36,255 nucleotides of DNA from Congregicoccus sp964517665 (GTDB lineage: Bacteria > Verrucomicrobiota > Verrucomicrobiia > Opitutales > Opitutaceae), in contig CAZFCY010000026.1 of NCBI GenBank assembly GCA_964517665.1, positions 1 to 36,255 on the forward strand, read 5' to 3'. This document shows, one piece after another, positions 15,403 through 24,265 of this stretch (its first letter is position 1; each line of letters begins with the position of its first letter). The notes beneath the pieces were generated by a model that was given only the letters and a program-made list of their open reading frames with translations, was not told the origin of the DNA and did not search any database. The translations under genes were made by a program, and so were the position numbers.

Positions 15403-15426
15403 TCCGGGATCAAACCCGGCCTCGGC
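15386..15426. terminator. Perfect 18-bp hairpin over the MFS stop codon
   Basis: GCCGAGGCCGGGTTTGAT (15386-15403) and its exact reverse complement (15409-15426) enclose a 5-nt loop, CCGGG. The stop codon TGA (15400-15402) is inside the left arm. No T-run follows, so it is not a canonical intrinsic terminator. It could stabilise the 3' end of the upstream mRNA or reduce read-through into the regulator. Confidence 0.6.
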
Positions 15427-15577
15427 AGTCGAAAGTCTAAAAGTCGAAGGTCGAAAGCCGCGGAGGGCCGGCTTGTTCGATTCCGAGATATTCCGGCGTT
15501 CTTTCTGCCCTTGCGCGCCAGTCGCCCTTTCTCTGACTCTGGACCTTCGACTTTCGGCTTTTAGACTTTTAGACTCC
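15427..15577. repeat. Intergenic word-repeat element (GTCGAAAG / GTCTAAAAG family)
   Basis: The left arm 15427-15459 is made of the words GTCGAAA, GTCTAAAA, GTCGAAG, GTCGAAA. The right arm 15534-15577 contains the reverse complements in altered order (CCTTCGAC, TTTCGGC, TTTTAGAC twice). It ends 6 bp before the regulator start codon. Related to the element at 24156-24247. Confidence 0.65.
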
Positions 15578-15583
15578 ATTTCG

Positions 15584-16744
15584 ATGCGGCCCCACGTCCT
15601 GCTCGTTTTCCTCACGCGCTTCGAGGAAACCTCGGCCATGCTCCAGGCGATCGCGAAATACGAGCGCTCGCACCAGCAATGGGCCATTTTTCTCGACGAC
15701 GAGGCGCGCGCCGAGCGCGATCCGGGCTGGTTGCGAAGCAAGAAATGGCATGGCGTGATCAGCCGGCACACGACACCGGAGCTGGTCGGGAGCTGCGCCG
15801 AACTCGGCATCCCACTGGTCGACATGCACGATTGCGCGGCCTTTCCCGGCGTCCCGAAGATCCGGCCGGACAACGTCGGCATCGGCCACGTCGGTGCCGA
15901 GCACCTGCTCGAGCGCGGGTTCCGCCACTTCGGCTTCTGCGGGTTTTCCAACGACCTGTGGTCGCGCGAGCGGCGCGATGGTTTCGTCGAGGCCCTCCAG
16001 CTCGCCGGGCACACCTGCGACGTCTTCGATGTCGAATATCCCGGCGACATCACCCCGCTGTGGGACGAGGCGCAGTCCGCCGCGCTCGGCGCCTGGATGC
16101 GCAAGCTCCCGAAACCGGCCGCCGTGATGGCGTGCATGGACGTGCGGGCGTTTCAGGTCCTCTCGGCCGCGCACGCCACCGGCATCCTCGTGCCCGAGGA
16201 GGTCGCCGTCCTCGGCGTGAACAACGACTCAACGCGCTGCGAGCTTTCCTACCCCGCCCTTTCCAGCGTCGCGCCCAACGCGTTCCAATCCGGCTACCTC
16301 GCGGCCGAGCTGCTCGACCAGATGATCCGGGGCGAGCGGCCCGGCGCGGTCGATGTCCGCGTGGACCCGATCGGCGTGACCGCGCGGCATTCGACCGACG
16401 TGCTCGCGGTCAACGACAAGAACGTCGCCGCCGCGCTCAGCTACATCCGCGAGAAGGCCTGCTCGGGCATCTCGGTGGACGACATCCTGCGCTTCGCCGC
16501 CTCCTCGCGCAGCCAGCTCGAAAAGAAATTCCGGCGCTACATCGGGCGGTCTCCCCAGGCCGAGATCCGGCGGGTGCAAATGGCGCGGGTGAAGCAGTTG
16601 TTGACCGAAACTGATTATCCGTTAAAGCGGATTGCGGAGATCACGGGCTTCGAACACGTCGAGTACATGTGTGTCGTGTTCAAGCGGATCACAAGTGAAA
16701 CACCCGGAAGTTTCCGCAAGAGAACACAAGCCGGCGAAGGCTAG
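15584..16744 (+). CDS. XylR-like regulator: LacI-type sensor plus AraC-type HTH
   Basis: 386 residues. Residues about 1-275 form a periplasmic-binding-protein-like sensor as in LacI/XylR proteins (VGIGHVGAEHLLERGFRHFGFCG, PAAVMACMDVRAFQVLSAAH, EEVAVLGVNNDSTRCELSYPALSSV). Residues about 285-386 are an AraC-type double HTH (ISVDDILRFAASSRSQLEKKFRRYIG, PLKRIAEITGFEHVEYMCVVFKR). It should sense a sugar and activate transcription. It lies between the GH130-GH2-MFS block and the TonB receptor. The three promoters with a shared direct-repeat-like motif overlapping -35 are its best candidate targets. Start at 15584, right after the word-repeat element. Confidence 0.9.
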   Translation: MRPHVLLVFLTRFEETSAMLQAIAKYERSHQQWAIFLDDEARAERDPGWLRSKKWHGVISRHTTPELVGSCAELGIPLVDMHDCAAFPGVPKIRPDNVGIGHVGAEHLLERGFRHFGFCGFSNDLWSRERRDGFVEALQLAGHTCDVFDVEYPGDITPLWDEAQSAALGAWMRKLPKPAAVMACMDVRAFQVLSAAHATGILVPEEVAVLGVNNDSTRCELSYPALSSVAPNAFQSGYLAAELLDQMIRGERPGAVDVRVDPIGVTARHSTDVLAVNDKNVAAALSYIREKACSGISVDDILRFAASSRSQLEKKFRRYIGRSPQAEIRRVQMARVKQLLTETDYPLKRIAEITGFEHVEYMCVVFKRITSETPGSFRKRTQAGEG

Positions 16745-16823
16745 GCGAGCGGGTGGTTTTGTCCTTTGGCGGGTTTCCCGGCGGGCGGGACATCGACAAC
16801 CGGGGCCGGTTTCCCCGGCAATC

Positions 16824-16880
16824 ATTCTACATTTTCGAGGAAGCGAACTCATTCACAAAACGCGTTTCCGCCCCTAGACT
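16824..16880 (+). promoter_or_regulatory. Shared-motif promoter of the TonB receptor
   Basis: ATTCTACATT (16824-16833), 7 bp, AAGCGAACTCATTC (16841-16854), 20 bp, -10 box TAGACT (16875-16880). The -35-like TTCACA (16852-16857) is 17 bp from the -10. CATT recurs 20 bp apart (16830 and 16850). The inner part GCGAA-CTCA-TTCAC is also a near-palindrome. Predicted leader is about 94 nt and has two small hairpin possibilities (16893-16907 and about 16937-16970). Confidence 0.75.
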
Positions 16881-16980
16881 CTCTCACCCTCCGACCTACC
16901 CTAGGTCCGGATTTTCCATCCCCAGACTACAAGAACCAAGAGGCGCCCCGAGACGAGGGCTCTCTTCGCCCCTAATCCCT

Positions 16981-19900
16981 ATGAAGATACTGACGTTAGC
17001 CCGTTCGCTGCGCAGACCCTGCTGCGTGGCTTTTTCGGTCTTTGCGGCGGCGACCACCCCGGTCTTCGCGCAAAGCTCCACGACAACGACCTCGAGCGTT
17101 GGCGATCCCGACGATGAGGTCATCGAACTCTCGCCCTTCTCGGTCGAGGCATCAGAAGACGTCGGATATCGTGCCGAAGCCACTCTGGCCGGTTCTCGCA
17201 TCCGCACGGATCTGCGCGATGTGGGTTCGGCGATCTCGGTCGTCACCTCCGAGTTTCTCCGCGATACCGGAGCGACGAACAACGAGACCCTGCTGCAATA
17301 CACGGTCAGCACCGAGGTCAGCGGCATTCACGGCAACTTCGGAGGCATGGGAAACACCCAGAACCTCGACGACACCGACCAGCGGCTCGCGCCACACGAG
17401 ACGACGCGTGTGCGCGGCTTGGGGCAGGCCGACAACACCCGGGACTTTTTCCTCACAGACATTCCATGGGACTCCTACAACGTCGGCCGCGTCGACATGC
17501 AGCGTGGCCCCAACGCCATCCTCTTCGGCATCGGCTCCCCCGCGGGCATCATCAACGCCTCGACCAACGCGGCTAGTTTCGAGCAGCAAGGCACGGCCGA
17601 GGTGCGCTTCGGAAGCTATGGTAGCGCGCGCGCGTCCTTGGACTACAACCACGTCCTGCTCGAAAATGAACTCTCCATTCGGGTGGCCGGCCTCTGGGAT
17701 GAAACCAAGTACCGTCAGGAACCCGCTTTCAATCGCGATAAGCGCTACTACACGGCCCTCCGCTATGAGCCGAGCTTCCTGCGCTTCGATGGGGCAAGCA
17801 CATCGATCAACGTCAAATACGAGTCGGGCGAGATCACCGCGAATCGTCCCCGCATCATTCCTCCGGGCGATCTGATCACGCCATGGTGGACCAATCCGTC
17901 TCTCGCGGCCATCCGCGAGGCGGGCGGCATGAATCCGCTCACCCTCGCCGAGGGAAACGGGCCGGCCGTGGATGCCCTTCGCGCCGCGGGCGATCTGGGC
18001 GCCGGCGTCCGCAGCGATAATGCGAACTACTTCAATCGGGCGATCGGATCCTTCGGCCGGAACTATGGTGGCATCGTCGCGGTCTTCCCGAATCCGACGA
18101 GCGGCGCGCATCATTTGATGACCACCGACATTCCGAAGGTCGCGAGCAACGCCCTCACCATGCCGTGGACGATCATGTCGGGCGTCATCCCGCGCAAAGA
18201 CTTCGAAGGCTCGCGCCAGGTGCTGGATAACTATGACTTCTACCGCAACGAAACGCTTCAGGACCGCGGGATCTTCGACTACTACAACAACCTCCTCGAC
18301 GGACCGAACAAGCGGGAATGGTCGGATCACGAAGCGTTCAATGCCTCCGTGGCACAGACCTTTTTCAACAATCGCCTCGGATTCGAGGCCGTTGTCGATC
18401 GCCAGAACTACGAGCGGGGCCAGGTGAATCTCCTTTCCGAGTTCGGGCAGGCGATCACGATCGACATGAACAACCACCTTCCGAACGGCGAGGTGAATCC
18501 GAACTACGGCAAGGCAGCGACGATCTCCGATCAGTTTGCCAACAACGCTTATTGGTCCGAGAGAGACGCCGAACGATTCACGGCCTTTGGCGACGTTCGT
18601 GCCGAGGACTTCATGGGAGACAGCCGGCTTTCCAAAATTCTCGGCCGCCACATGTTCACCGGCTTGCTCAGCGAGGAAGAGCACAACGTCGAGAAACGCG
18701 ATTGGTTCCGCTATGCAGCCGACGCGACCTATGGCCAGGAAGTTCTCCAGAGCGACCTTTTGCGTGAACGCGGAGTCAACACCCTCAACTATCTCACCAG
18801 CGGAAGCATTGCCGGCCTTTCCGACCTTTCCCGCGCCAACATCAGCCGCATTCGCGCGGTTCAGATTCCGAGCTCCGGCAGCTTCGATCAGTTTCTCCGG
18901 GTTCCCCTCGACGGCGTGGACCTGGACGCCCCTTGGACCAACCCCTACGGAGGGATTGAAACCCAGGCCCAAAACCCGGCCTCTTACGTTGGCTGGAACG
19001 GTGCCCAACGCAGCATCGGTCTCATCAGCGACGAGGCAGGGATGCGCAATCAACTGACCGACGGCGCGAGCCTCGAGCGATCAGTGACCAGCTCCTACGC
19101 CGGAAACTGGCAGGCCTACCTTTTCGATGGCGTGCTCGTCCCCAGTTTCGGCTTCCGGATCGACAAGCAGAAATCATACGCGCTGAGCACCGGCCAGATC
19201 CCCCGGATGCCTGACGGCAGCGACACGATTGATCTCACCTCGCCAAACTATAAACTGCCCGATACCCCTGACGATGTGCAAAAAGGTCGCTCGGAGAGCT
19301 GGAGCGTGGTGCTGCACACCCCGAATTCGTGGCGCGACAAGCTGCCTTGGCGCACGGGACTAAGCTTGTTCTACAACAAGTCCGAAAACTTCAAGCCAGC
19401 CGCTGGCCGTATCGATGTCGTCGGCAACCTGATCGCTTCGCCTCAAGGTGAAACGGAAGACTATGGTGTCATGATTTCCACGCTCAACGATCGTTTGACA
19501 CTGCGCATCAACCGCTACGAAACCACGGTCAACAACGACGCGCTTCAAGGTTTCAACGGCGACTACATGCTCTGGGGCTCCGAATCCTGGGCGTATTCCT
19601 TCGGTCGCGGCAATCTCGACCGTGTAGCCGTGGGTGGCTGGGCCGACTTCACCGAAGGCTACAATCCGACTGGAATCGTTGCGGAGTTCGAACCCGCGAG
19701 CGGCTGGACCAATGAGGACATCGCCTACGCACAGGCAGTCGGCGACGTGATCGCTCAAGCCTATATGGATACTCGTCCGTCGGCGGGATGGTATGCCCTC
19801 TATGGCGTTGACACGGCGCTGGCGGACCAAGGCGGTTTCACTGCCGGCAACCTTCCGTCCGGCTTCACCATCCCGGGTGACACGCTTTCGCAGGTCACTG

Positions 19901-20622
19901 AGTTCGAACTCACGGCGAATCCGGTCGACGGTTGGAATATCGCCATCAACGCCTCCAAGACGAGCGCCCAGCGCATCAACATGGCCGGCTCGCTGGTCGA
20001 GTGGGTCGAGAACCGTTGGGAAACCTTCAACACGCCCGTCACACTCAATGGCCAGCCCATCATGGTCTCCGACGAACGCACGCCTCAAACAGGCGACACG
20101 CGTCAGGCGGTGATCGGCGACCTCCGTTTCTGGAACGGCGGTTACAGCCCGGGTGAGTCTCTTCGTGGCAAGTTTGGCCGTGAGTTCATGGGCGGCTACA
20201 ACCTCTACCGCATTCAGGAAGGTTCGGATGTTCCGGAACTCCGTCCGTGGCGCTTCAACCTCATCACCAACTACAGCTTCAATGAAGGGAAATTCAAGGG
20301 AGCCAACATCGGTGGCGGTTATCGCTGGCAGGACGGTGTCGTGGTCGGCTATCCGGTGCTCCCAGGCGCCACCATCGACGACCCGCGCGCGTTCGACCTC
20401 GACAACCCTTATATGGGACCGAGCGAAGACGCGATTGACTTCTGGGTTGGCTACAGCCGACGGCTCAGCGACAAGATCGACTGGCGCATTCAGTTGAATA
20501 TTCGCAACGTTTTCGGCGACGACGACCTCATCCCCATTACGGTCCAGCCGGACGGCACAATGGCCGCGGGTCGCATTCCCGAACCGACCGTCTGGACGAT
20601 CACGAACACGTTCAGATTCTGA
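16981..20622 (+). CDS. TonB-dependent outer-membrane receptor
   Basis: 1213 residues. Signal peptide cleaved after about residue 30 (TTPVFA-Q). A TonB-box-like segment follows (DEVIELSPFSVEASEDVGY), of the type I associate with Opitutaceae receptors. The plug domain comes next (GSRIRTDLRDVGSAISVVTSEFLRD, VDMQRGPNAILFGIGSPAGIIN), then a large beta-barrel ending in a C-terminal Phe (WTITNTFRF). Expected role is energised uptake of a glycan, here probably mannan-derived oligosaccharides. No SusD-like gene accompanies it. Codon use is less GC-extreme than neighbouring genes, which could reflect high expression. Start at the ATG at 16981 without a clear Shine-Dalgarno; earlier in-frame codons precede the predicted promoter. 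Confidence 0.93.
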   Translation: MKILTLARSLRRPCCVAFSVFAAATTPVFAQSSTTTTSSVGDPDDEVIELSPFSVEASEDVGYRAEATLAGSRIRTDLRDVGSAISVVTSEFLRDTGATNNETLLQYTVSTEVSGIHGNFGGMGNTQNLDDTDQRLAPHETTRVRGLGQADNTRDFFLTDIPWDSYNVGRVDMQRGPNAILFGIGSPAGIINASTNAASFEQQGTAEVRFGSYGSARASLDYNHVLLENELSIRVAGLWDETKYRQEPAFNRDKRYYTALRYEPSFLRFDGASTSINVKYESGEITANRPRIIPPGDLITPWWTNPSLAAIREAGGMNPLTLAEGNGPAVDALRAAGDLGAGVRSDNANYFNRAIGSFGRNYGGIVAVFPNPTSGAHHLMTTDIPKVASNALTMPWTIMSGVIPRKDFEGSRQVLDNYDFYRNETLQDRGIFDYYNNLLDGPNKREWSDHEAFNASVAQTFFNNRLGFEAVVDRQNYERGQVNLLSEFGQAITIDMNNHLPNGEVNPNYGKAATISDQFANNAYWSERDAERFTAFGDVRAEDFMGDSRLSKILGRHMFTGLLSEEEHNVEKRDWFRYAADATYGQEVLQSDLLRERGVNTLNYLTSGSIAGLSDLSRANISRIRAVQIPSSGSFDQFLRVPLDGVDLDAPWTNPYGGIETQAQNPASYVGWNGAQRSIGLISDEAGMRNQLTDGASLERSVTSSYAGNWQAYLFDGVLVPSFGFRIDKQKSYALSTGQIPRMPDGSDTIDLTSPNYKLPDTPDDVQKGRSESWSVVLHTPNSWRDKLPWRTGLSLFYNKSENFKPAAGRIDVVGNLIASPQGETEDYGVMISTLNDRLTLRINRYETTVNNDALQGFNGDYMLWGSESWAYSFGRGNLDRVAVGGWADFTEGYNPTGIVAEFEPASGWTNEDIAYAQAVGDVIAQAYMDTRPSAGWYALYGVDTALADQGGFTAGNLPSGFTIPGDTLSQVTEFELTANPVDGWNIAINASKTSAQRINMAGSLVEWVENRWETFNTPVTLNGQPIMVSDERTPQTGDTRQAVIGDLRFWNGGYSPGESLRGKFGREFMGGYNLYRIQEGSDVPELRPWRFNLITNYSFNEGKFKGANIGGGYRWQDGVVVGYPVLPGATIDDPRAFDLDNPYMGPSEDAIDFWVGYSRRLSDKIDWRIQLNIRNVFGDDDLIPITVQPDGTMAAGRIPEPTVWTITNTFRF

Positions 20623-20692
20623 TCCCGCCCTTTTGTTTCTCCGCGGCGCGGCCGATCCCGTGCGCGAGGAGAAACGGAAGACGCACACCTTC

Positions 20693-20730
20693 AGCGGCGC
20701 CGGACTTGATTCCGGCGCCGCTTTTCTTTT
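20693..20730 (+). terminator. Rho-independent terminator after the TonB receptor
   Basis: AGCGGCGCCGGA (20693-20704), loop CTTGAT, TCCGGCGCCGCT (20711-20722), then TTTCTTTT. This is a perfect 12-bp stem with a U-tract, 70 bp after the receptor stop codon. Confidence 0.93.
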
Positions 20731-20803
20731 GTCGCCCTGCCCCGGGGCGGGGTCTGCCGCTGTTCTCGGACCGGGCGGAGCCGGCCCCTCCATTTCAGCG
20801 CGC

Positions 20804-20872
20804 GTGGAGGGACGACCTCCGCGCATGGGGATCGCGCGGAGGAACAACGCGGTCGTGGACGCCCGCGTCCAC
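20804..20872. repeat. GC-rich dispersed palindromic repeat
   Basis: It contains GTGGAGGGACGACCTCCGCG and the perfect 8-bp stem GTGGACGC-CC-GCGTCCAC (20855-20872). From memory this resembles repeats common in Opitutaceae intergenic regions. It lies in the 489-bp gap 20623-21111. Apart from this repeat and the terminator I see nothing definite in that gap. Confidence 0.5.
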
Positions 20873-21111
20873 CCGGGCCAGACGGTGGACGCCGGCCTCT
20901 GGGCGGCGTTTCGGACGCGGGACGGGCGGCAAACAGGAGGCAGGGAGACTCTTCTGCGCGGCCTTTTCTTTGCTCCTTTCGTTGCCTTTTGTGAAAACTC
21001 CGATCTTTCGGGTCGCGCGCGAATCCCTCACATTGGCCTTCGCGCCCGCCGCTCCCCGATCCGACGCGCATCCGCCTCCCCTCTTTGTATCCAGAATCCC
21101 ACGACGCACGC

Positions 21112-22437
21112 ATGCCCCCGTTTTTTCGCGAAGTCCTGCGCCGGTTGCCGGCTCTGTCCGCGCTCGCCCTGCCGGGGTTGCTGGCGGCCGGCTGCAAGCC
21201 CTCGATCCCGCCGCCCGCGCCGTCCCTGCAGGCCTCCGCGCGCGAGGTTTCCGAGCACCTTCACTACCTCGAGCCCGCGCCGATCGGCGCGCCCATCGAT
21301 CAGCCGCCGTGGATCGCGCACGCCAACGCCGTCGACCTCGACCGGGACGGCCTGCTCGACATCGTCGCGTGCGAGTCGCAGGAGAATAAAATCATCTGGA
21401 TCCGCCAGACCGCGCCGGGAGTTTTTGCCGAACAGACGATCGCGGAAAACCTCCTCGCCCCCGTGCGCGTCGAACCCGCGGACATGGACGGCGATGGCGA
21501 CCTCGACCTGCTCGTCGCCTCCATGGGTTATGTTTTTCCCAACAACGACAAGATCGGCTCGGTCGTCATCCTCGAGAACGACGGGAACCAGAACTTCACG
21601 CCGCGCCATGTGCTCGATCACACCTCGCGCGTCACCGACGTGCGCGCGGCCGACTTCAACGGCGACGGCCGGCTCGACCTCGCGCTCGCCCAGTTCGGCT
21701 ACGATCAGGGCGAGATCCGCTGGCTCGAGCGCACCGGCCCGTGGGAGTTCAGGGAGCACGTGCTGCTCAATCTCTCCGGCGCCATCAACGTCTGCGTGGC
21801 CGATTTCACCGGCGATGGGAGGCCCGACATCGTCGCGCTCATCTCCCAGCAGTGGGAGGAACTCTACCTCTTCGAAAACCAGGGCGGCGGCGCCTTCGCG
21901 CGCAAGCGCATCTGGGGTTCGACGAACGAGGACTACGGCAGCAGCGGGATCAGCATGTGCGACCTCAATGGCGACGGCCGCATGGACATCCTCTACACCA
22001 ATGGCGACGGCTTCGGCCCCGCCGCGCTTCCCGGCCCGCGACCGTGGCACGGCGCGCAGTGGCTCGAAAACACCGGCGGCGGTTTCTTTCGCTTTCACCG
22101 CATCGGCCATCTGCCCGGCGCCTACAGCCCGCTCGGGGTGGACCTGGATCAGGACGGGCACATGGACGTCGTCGCGGTCAGTTCTTACTCCGATTGGGAC
22201 CGCAAGGATCCGCGCGTGATCTCGCTCATGTGGTTTCGAAACGACGGCCGCATGGGCTTCACGCCGCGCGCCCTCGCCTACACGCCGAAGGACCAGATCA
22301 CGGTCTGCGCCGGAGATTTCGACGGCTCCGGGAAACCGTCGCTCGTGACGGGTGGATTCTACGTCTTCGCCCCGCACGTGAACATGGGCCGCGTCACTCT
22401 CTGGCGCCACACCGACAACACAGGAGAACAGAACTGA
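21112..22437 (+). CDS. FG-GAP/VCBS-repeat lipoprotein
   Basis: 441 residues. A lipobox (LPGLLAAGC, Cys28) marks it as a lipoprotein. At least six FG-GAP/VCBS-type calcium-loop repeats follow, each with a DxDxDGxxD-like core (DLDRDGLLDI, DMDGDGDLDLL, DFNGDGRLDLA, DFTGDGRPDIV, DLNGDGRMDIL, DLDQDGHMDVV). This should fold as a surface or periplasmic beta-propeller that binds calcium and probably glycan or protein. It is separated from the TonB receptor by a strong terminator and is paired with the TPR protein downstream. It may replace SusD-like binding function in this phylum; that is inference. Confidence 0.88.
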   Translation: MPPFFREVLRRLPALSALALPGLLAAGCKPSIPPPAPSLQASAREVSEHLHYLEPAPIGAPIDQPPWIAHANAVDLDRDGLLDIVACESQENKIIWIRQTAPGVFAEQTIAENLLAPVRVEPADMDGDGDLDLLVASMGYVFPNNDKIGSVVILENDGNQNFTPRHVLDHTSRVTDVRAADFNGDGRLDLALAQFGYDQGEIRWLERTGPWEFREHVLLNLSGAINVCVADFTGDGRPDIVALISQQWEELYLFENQGGGAFARKRIWGSTNEDYGSSGISMCDLNGDGRMDILYTNGDGFGPAALPGPRPWHGAQWLENTGGGFFRFHRIGHLPGAYSPLGVDLDQDGHMDVVAVSSYSDWDRKDPRVISLMWFRNDGRMGFTPRALAYTPKDQITVCAGDFDGSGKPSLVTGGFYVFAPHVNMGRVTLWRHTDNTGEQN

Positions 22438-22583
22438 ACCACGGAGACACAGAAGAGACCGGAATTACACAGAAGGTAACGAAGGAAACGAAGAAAGGAT
22501 CCAACCATGGAGGAATGAATCCGGCGCCTTCGTTTCCTTCTGTGCAATTATCTTTCTCCGTGCCCTCTGTGTCCCCGTGGTTC
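22437..22583. repeat. Intergenic word-repeat element (AACCACGGAGACACAGA family)
   Basis: The left arm 22437-22493 begins AACCACGGAGACACAGA and ends with AACGAAGGAAACGAAG. The right arm 22528-22583 is its reverse complement in most words (CTTCGTTTCCTTCTGTGCAA ... CTCTGTGTCCCCGTGGTTC). The left arm starts at the last base of the FG-GAP stop codon and the element ends 35 bp before the TPR start. It is a long imperfect hairpin. Confidence 0.75.
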
Positions 22584-22618
22584 AATGCTTCTGAGAATCA
22601 GGCCGCCAGGATTGTGTT

Positions 22619-24058
22619 ATGAAATCACTCGGTCGAACCCCCCGCTTCCTTGGCGCGCTTCTGGTCATCGCGGTCGCCGCGGCGGCTGGTTTCCATTTCT
22701 GGTCGGAGGCGCGCCGGCACACGCTGTTGCTCGCCTCCGTTCCCCCGCGGCCCGATCTCGCCGGGTGGGCGCCCGAACTCGGCGCGCGCATCGAGTCGGC
22801 CGGGAAGCGCATCGCCGCGGACCGCGACGCGGTGGCCGCGCTCGATGAGCTGAGCCGGCTCTATCACGCCAACGGATTCCTCCCCGAGGCGGAGCGATGC
22901 TACCGCGGCCTCGAGGCGCTCGGGGTCGATGAGCCCCGCCAGGCCTATCGTCATGCGATGATCCTCTCCGGCTTCGGGGAATCGGAAACCGCCCGCAAAC
23001 TCCTGCGCGAGGCCTTGTATCGAGATCCCGGATACACGCCCGCGCGCGTGCGGCTCGGCGAGATCCTCCTGAAGAACGGAGAGGCGAAGGAGGCCGCCGG
23101 GGCTTTCAACGCCGCGCTCGCCGTCGCGCCCGACACCCTTCACGCGCTGCTCGGACTCGCGCGTTGCGAGATGGAAAACAGGAACTGGGAGGCCGCGCGC
23201 GCGCATCTCGAGCGCATCACCGCCAGCGACAACCACGCGCTCGCCAACGACTTGATCGTCACCGTTTACGAGCAGCTCGGGCTCGACGAGCGCGCCGCCG
23301 CGATTCGCAGGCAGATGAAGGCATCGGACGCCTTTCGCGAGATGCCGGACCCGTGGATGGACGAGCTGCTGGGCTCCTGCTACGATCCTTATCGACTCTC
23401 GCTCGCCGCCGGCGCGGCGAAACGCGTCGGCGACATCGCGACGGCCAGGCGACAGCTCGAGCGCGCCGTCGCGCTCGCGCCGGACACCGCGCAACTGCGG
23501 TTCCAGCTCGCGGTCATCCTCGTGACGTTGAAGGAGTACTCGAAGGCGCGCGAGCATCTGGCGCGTTGCACCGAACTCGCCCCCGACTTTCCCGATGGAT
23601 GGGCGCATCTCAGCGGCCTGCTCATGACCGTCGGCGACGGCGCCGGATCCGACCGCGTCCTCGCCGAAGGCATCGCCTGGTGCCCGGATTCCTACGGCCT
23701 GCACATGATGCGCGCGCAGCGGCTGAAATCCGCCGGGCGGATGGATGAAGCGGAGCAGGATCTCAAAACCGCGATCCGCGTCCGCCCGACCGAGGCCGAT
23801 CCTTTCATCGCTCTGGCGGTCCTGCTCATCGGACAGAATCGCATCGCCGAAGGCGTGAGGCAGTTCGAGCGCGCGCTCGTCGCCGAACCGGATCACCCGG
23901 TCGCGCTCTCGTCCCTCGCATTTCACGCCATCGAGACCGGAGACGCGCCCGCGGCGCGCGCGTGGTTTCAACGCATCCGCCGCCAGCCCCGCGTGTCGGA
24001 GGCGGAACGGAAGGCGCTCGAGGAACGCTTCCGCGGGCAATTCGGCGCCGCGCCGTGA
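22619..24058 (+). CDS. Membrane-anchored TPR protein
   Basis: 479 residues with one N-terminal hydrophobic anchor or signal (about 8-28: TPRFLGALLVIAVAAAAGFHF). About ten TPR-like helical repeats follow, such as AYRHAMILSGFGESETARKL, ARVRLGEILLKNGEAKEAAG and LRFQLAVILVTLKEYSKARE. It likely scaffolds a periplasmic complex with the FG-GAP lipoprotein encoded just upstream. No enzymatic motif is visible. Role in glycan uptake or sensing is inferred from location only. Confidence 0.85.
   Translation: MKSLGRTPRFLGALLVIAVAAAAGFHFWSEARRHTLLLASVPPRPDLAGWAPELGARIESAGKRIAADRDAVAALDELSRLYHANGFLPEAERCYRGLEALGVDEPRQAYRHAMILSGFGESETARKLLREALYRDPGYTPARVRLGEILLKNGEAKEAAGAFNAALAVAPDTLHALLGLARCEMENRNWEAARAHLERITASDNHALANDLIVTVYEQLGLDERAAAIRRQMKASDAFREMPDPWMDELLGSCYDPYRLSLAAGAAKRVGDIATARRQLERAVALAPDTAQLRFQLAVILVTLKEYSKAREHLARCTELAPDFPDGWAHLSGLLMTVGDGAGSDRVLAEGIAWCPDSYGLHMMRAQRLKSAGRMDEAEQDLKTAIRVRPTEADPFIALAVLLIGQNRIAEGVRQFERALVAEPDHPVALSSLAFHAIETGDAPAARAWFQRIRRQPRVSEAERKALEERFRGQFGAAP
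23017..23035. repeat. 19-bp interrupted palindrome GTATC-N9-GATAC, copy 3
   Basis: GTATCGAGATCCCGGATAC lies inside the TPR gene and is read as L-Y-R-D-P-G-Y, using TAT and CGA. Third reading frame seen for this element. Confidence 0.7.
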
Positions 24059-24084
24059 GATCCGTGGTTCGCCATCTCGAAAAG

Positions 24085-24141
24085 GCTCTCAATAGAGCAG
24101 CAAGCGAACTCATTCGCGCGGACCGGAATGCCCCGTAAACT
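24085..24141 (+). promoter_or_regulatory. Shared-motif promoter of the GH5-to-GH1 block
   Basis: AAGCGAACTCATTC (24102-24115), identical to the TonB receptor site, then 20 bp to the -10 box TAAACT (24136-24141). TTCGCG at 24113-24118 sits at the -35 position with a 17-bp spacer. GCGAA-CTCA-TTCGC is a perfect 5-bp-arm palindrome here. The upstream block is weaker (GCTCTCAATA at 24085-24094). Predicted leader of about 118 nt carries the next word-repeat element. Confidence 0.72.
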
Positions 24142-24155
24142 GTCCCTTTCGAATC

Positions 24156-24247
24156 GCAGGTCGAAAGTCGAAAGTCCCCGGTCGAATGCGCGCGCTCCCG
24201 GAAACGAGCGAAGCGCCCTTTCGACCTGAGGCCTTCGACTTCCGACG
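24156..24247. repeat. Intergenic word-repeat element (GTCGAAAG family)
   Basis: The left arm 24156-24186 (GCAGGTCGAAAGTCGAAAGT, then GGTCGAA) pairs with the right arm 24216-24247 (CTTTCGACCTGAGGCCTTCG, then ACTTCC). It ends 18 bp before the GH5 start, inside the predicted transcript leader. Confidence 0.65.
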
Positions 24248-24265
24248 CTCCCCCAACCCCTCCCG

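Noticed and set aside
16745..21111. A SusD-like gene next to the TonB receptor
   Set aside because: The sequence on both sides is the regulator, promoter, terminator and FG-GAP lipoprotein; nothing resembles SusD.
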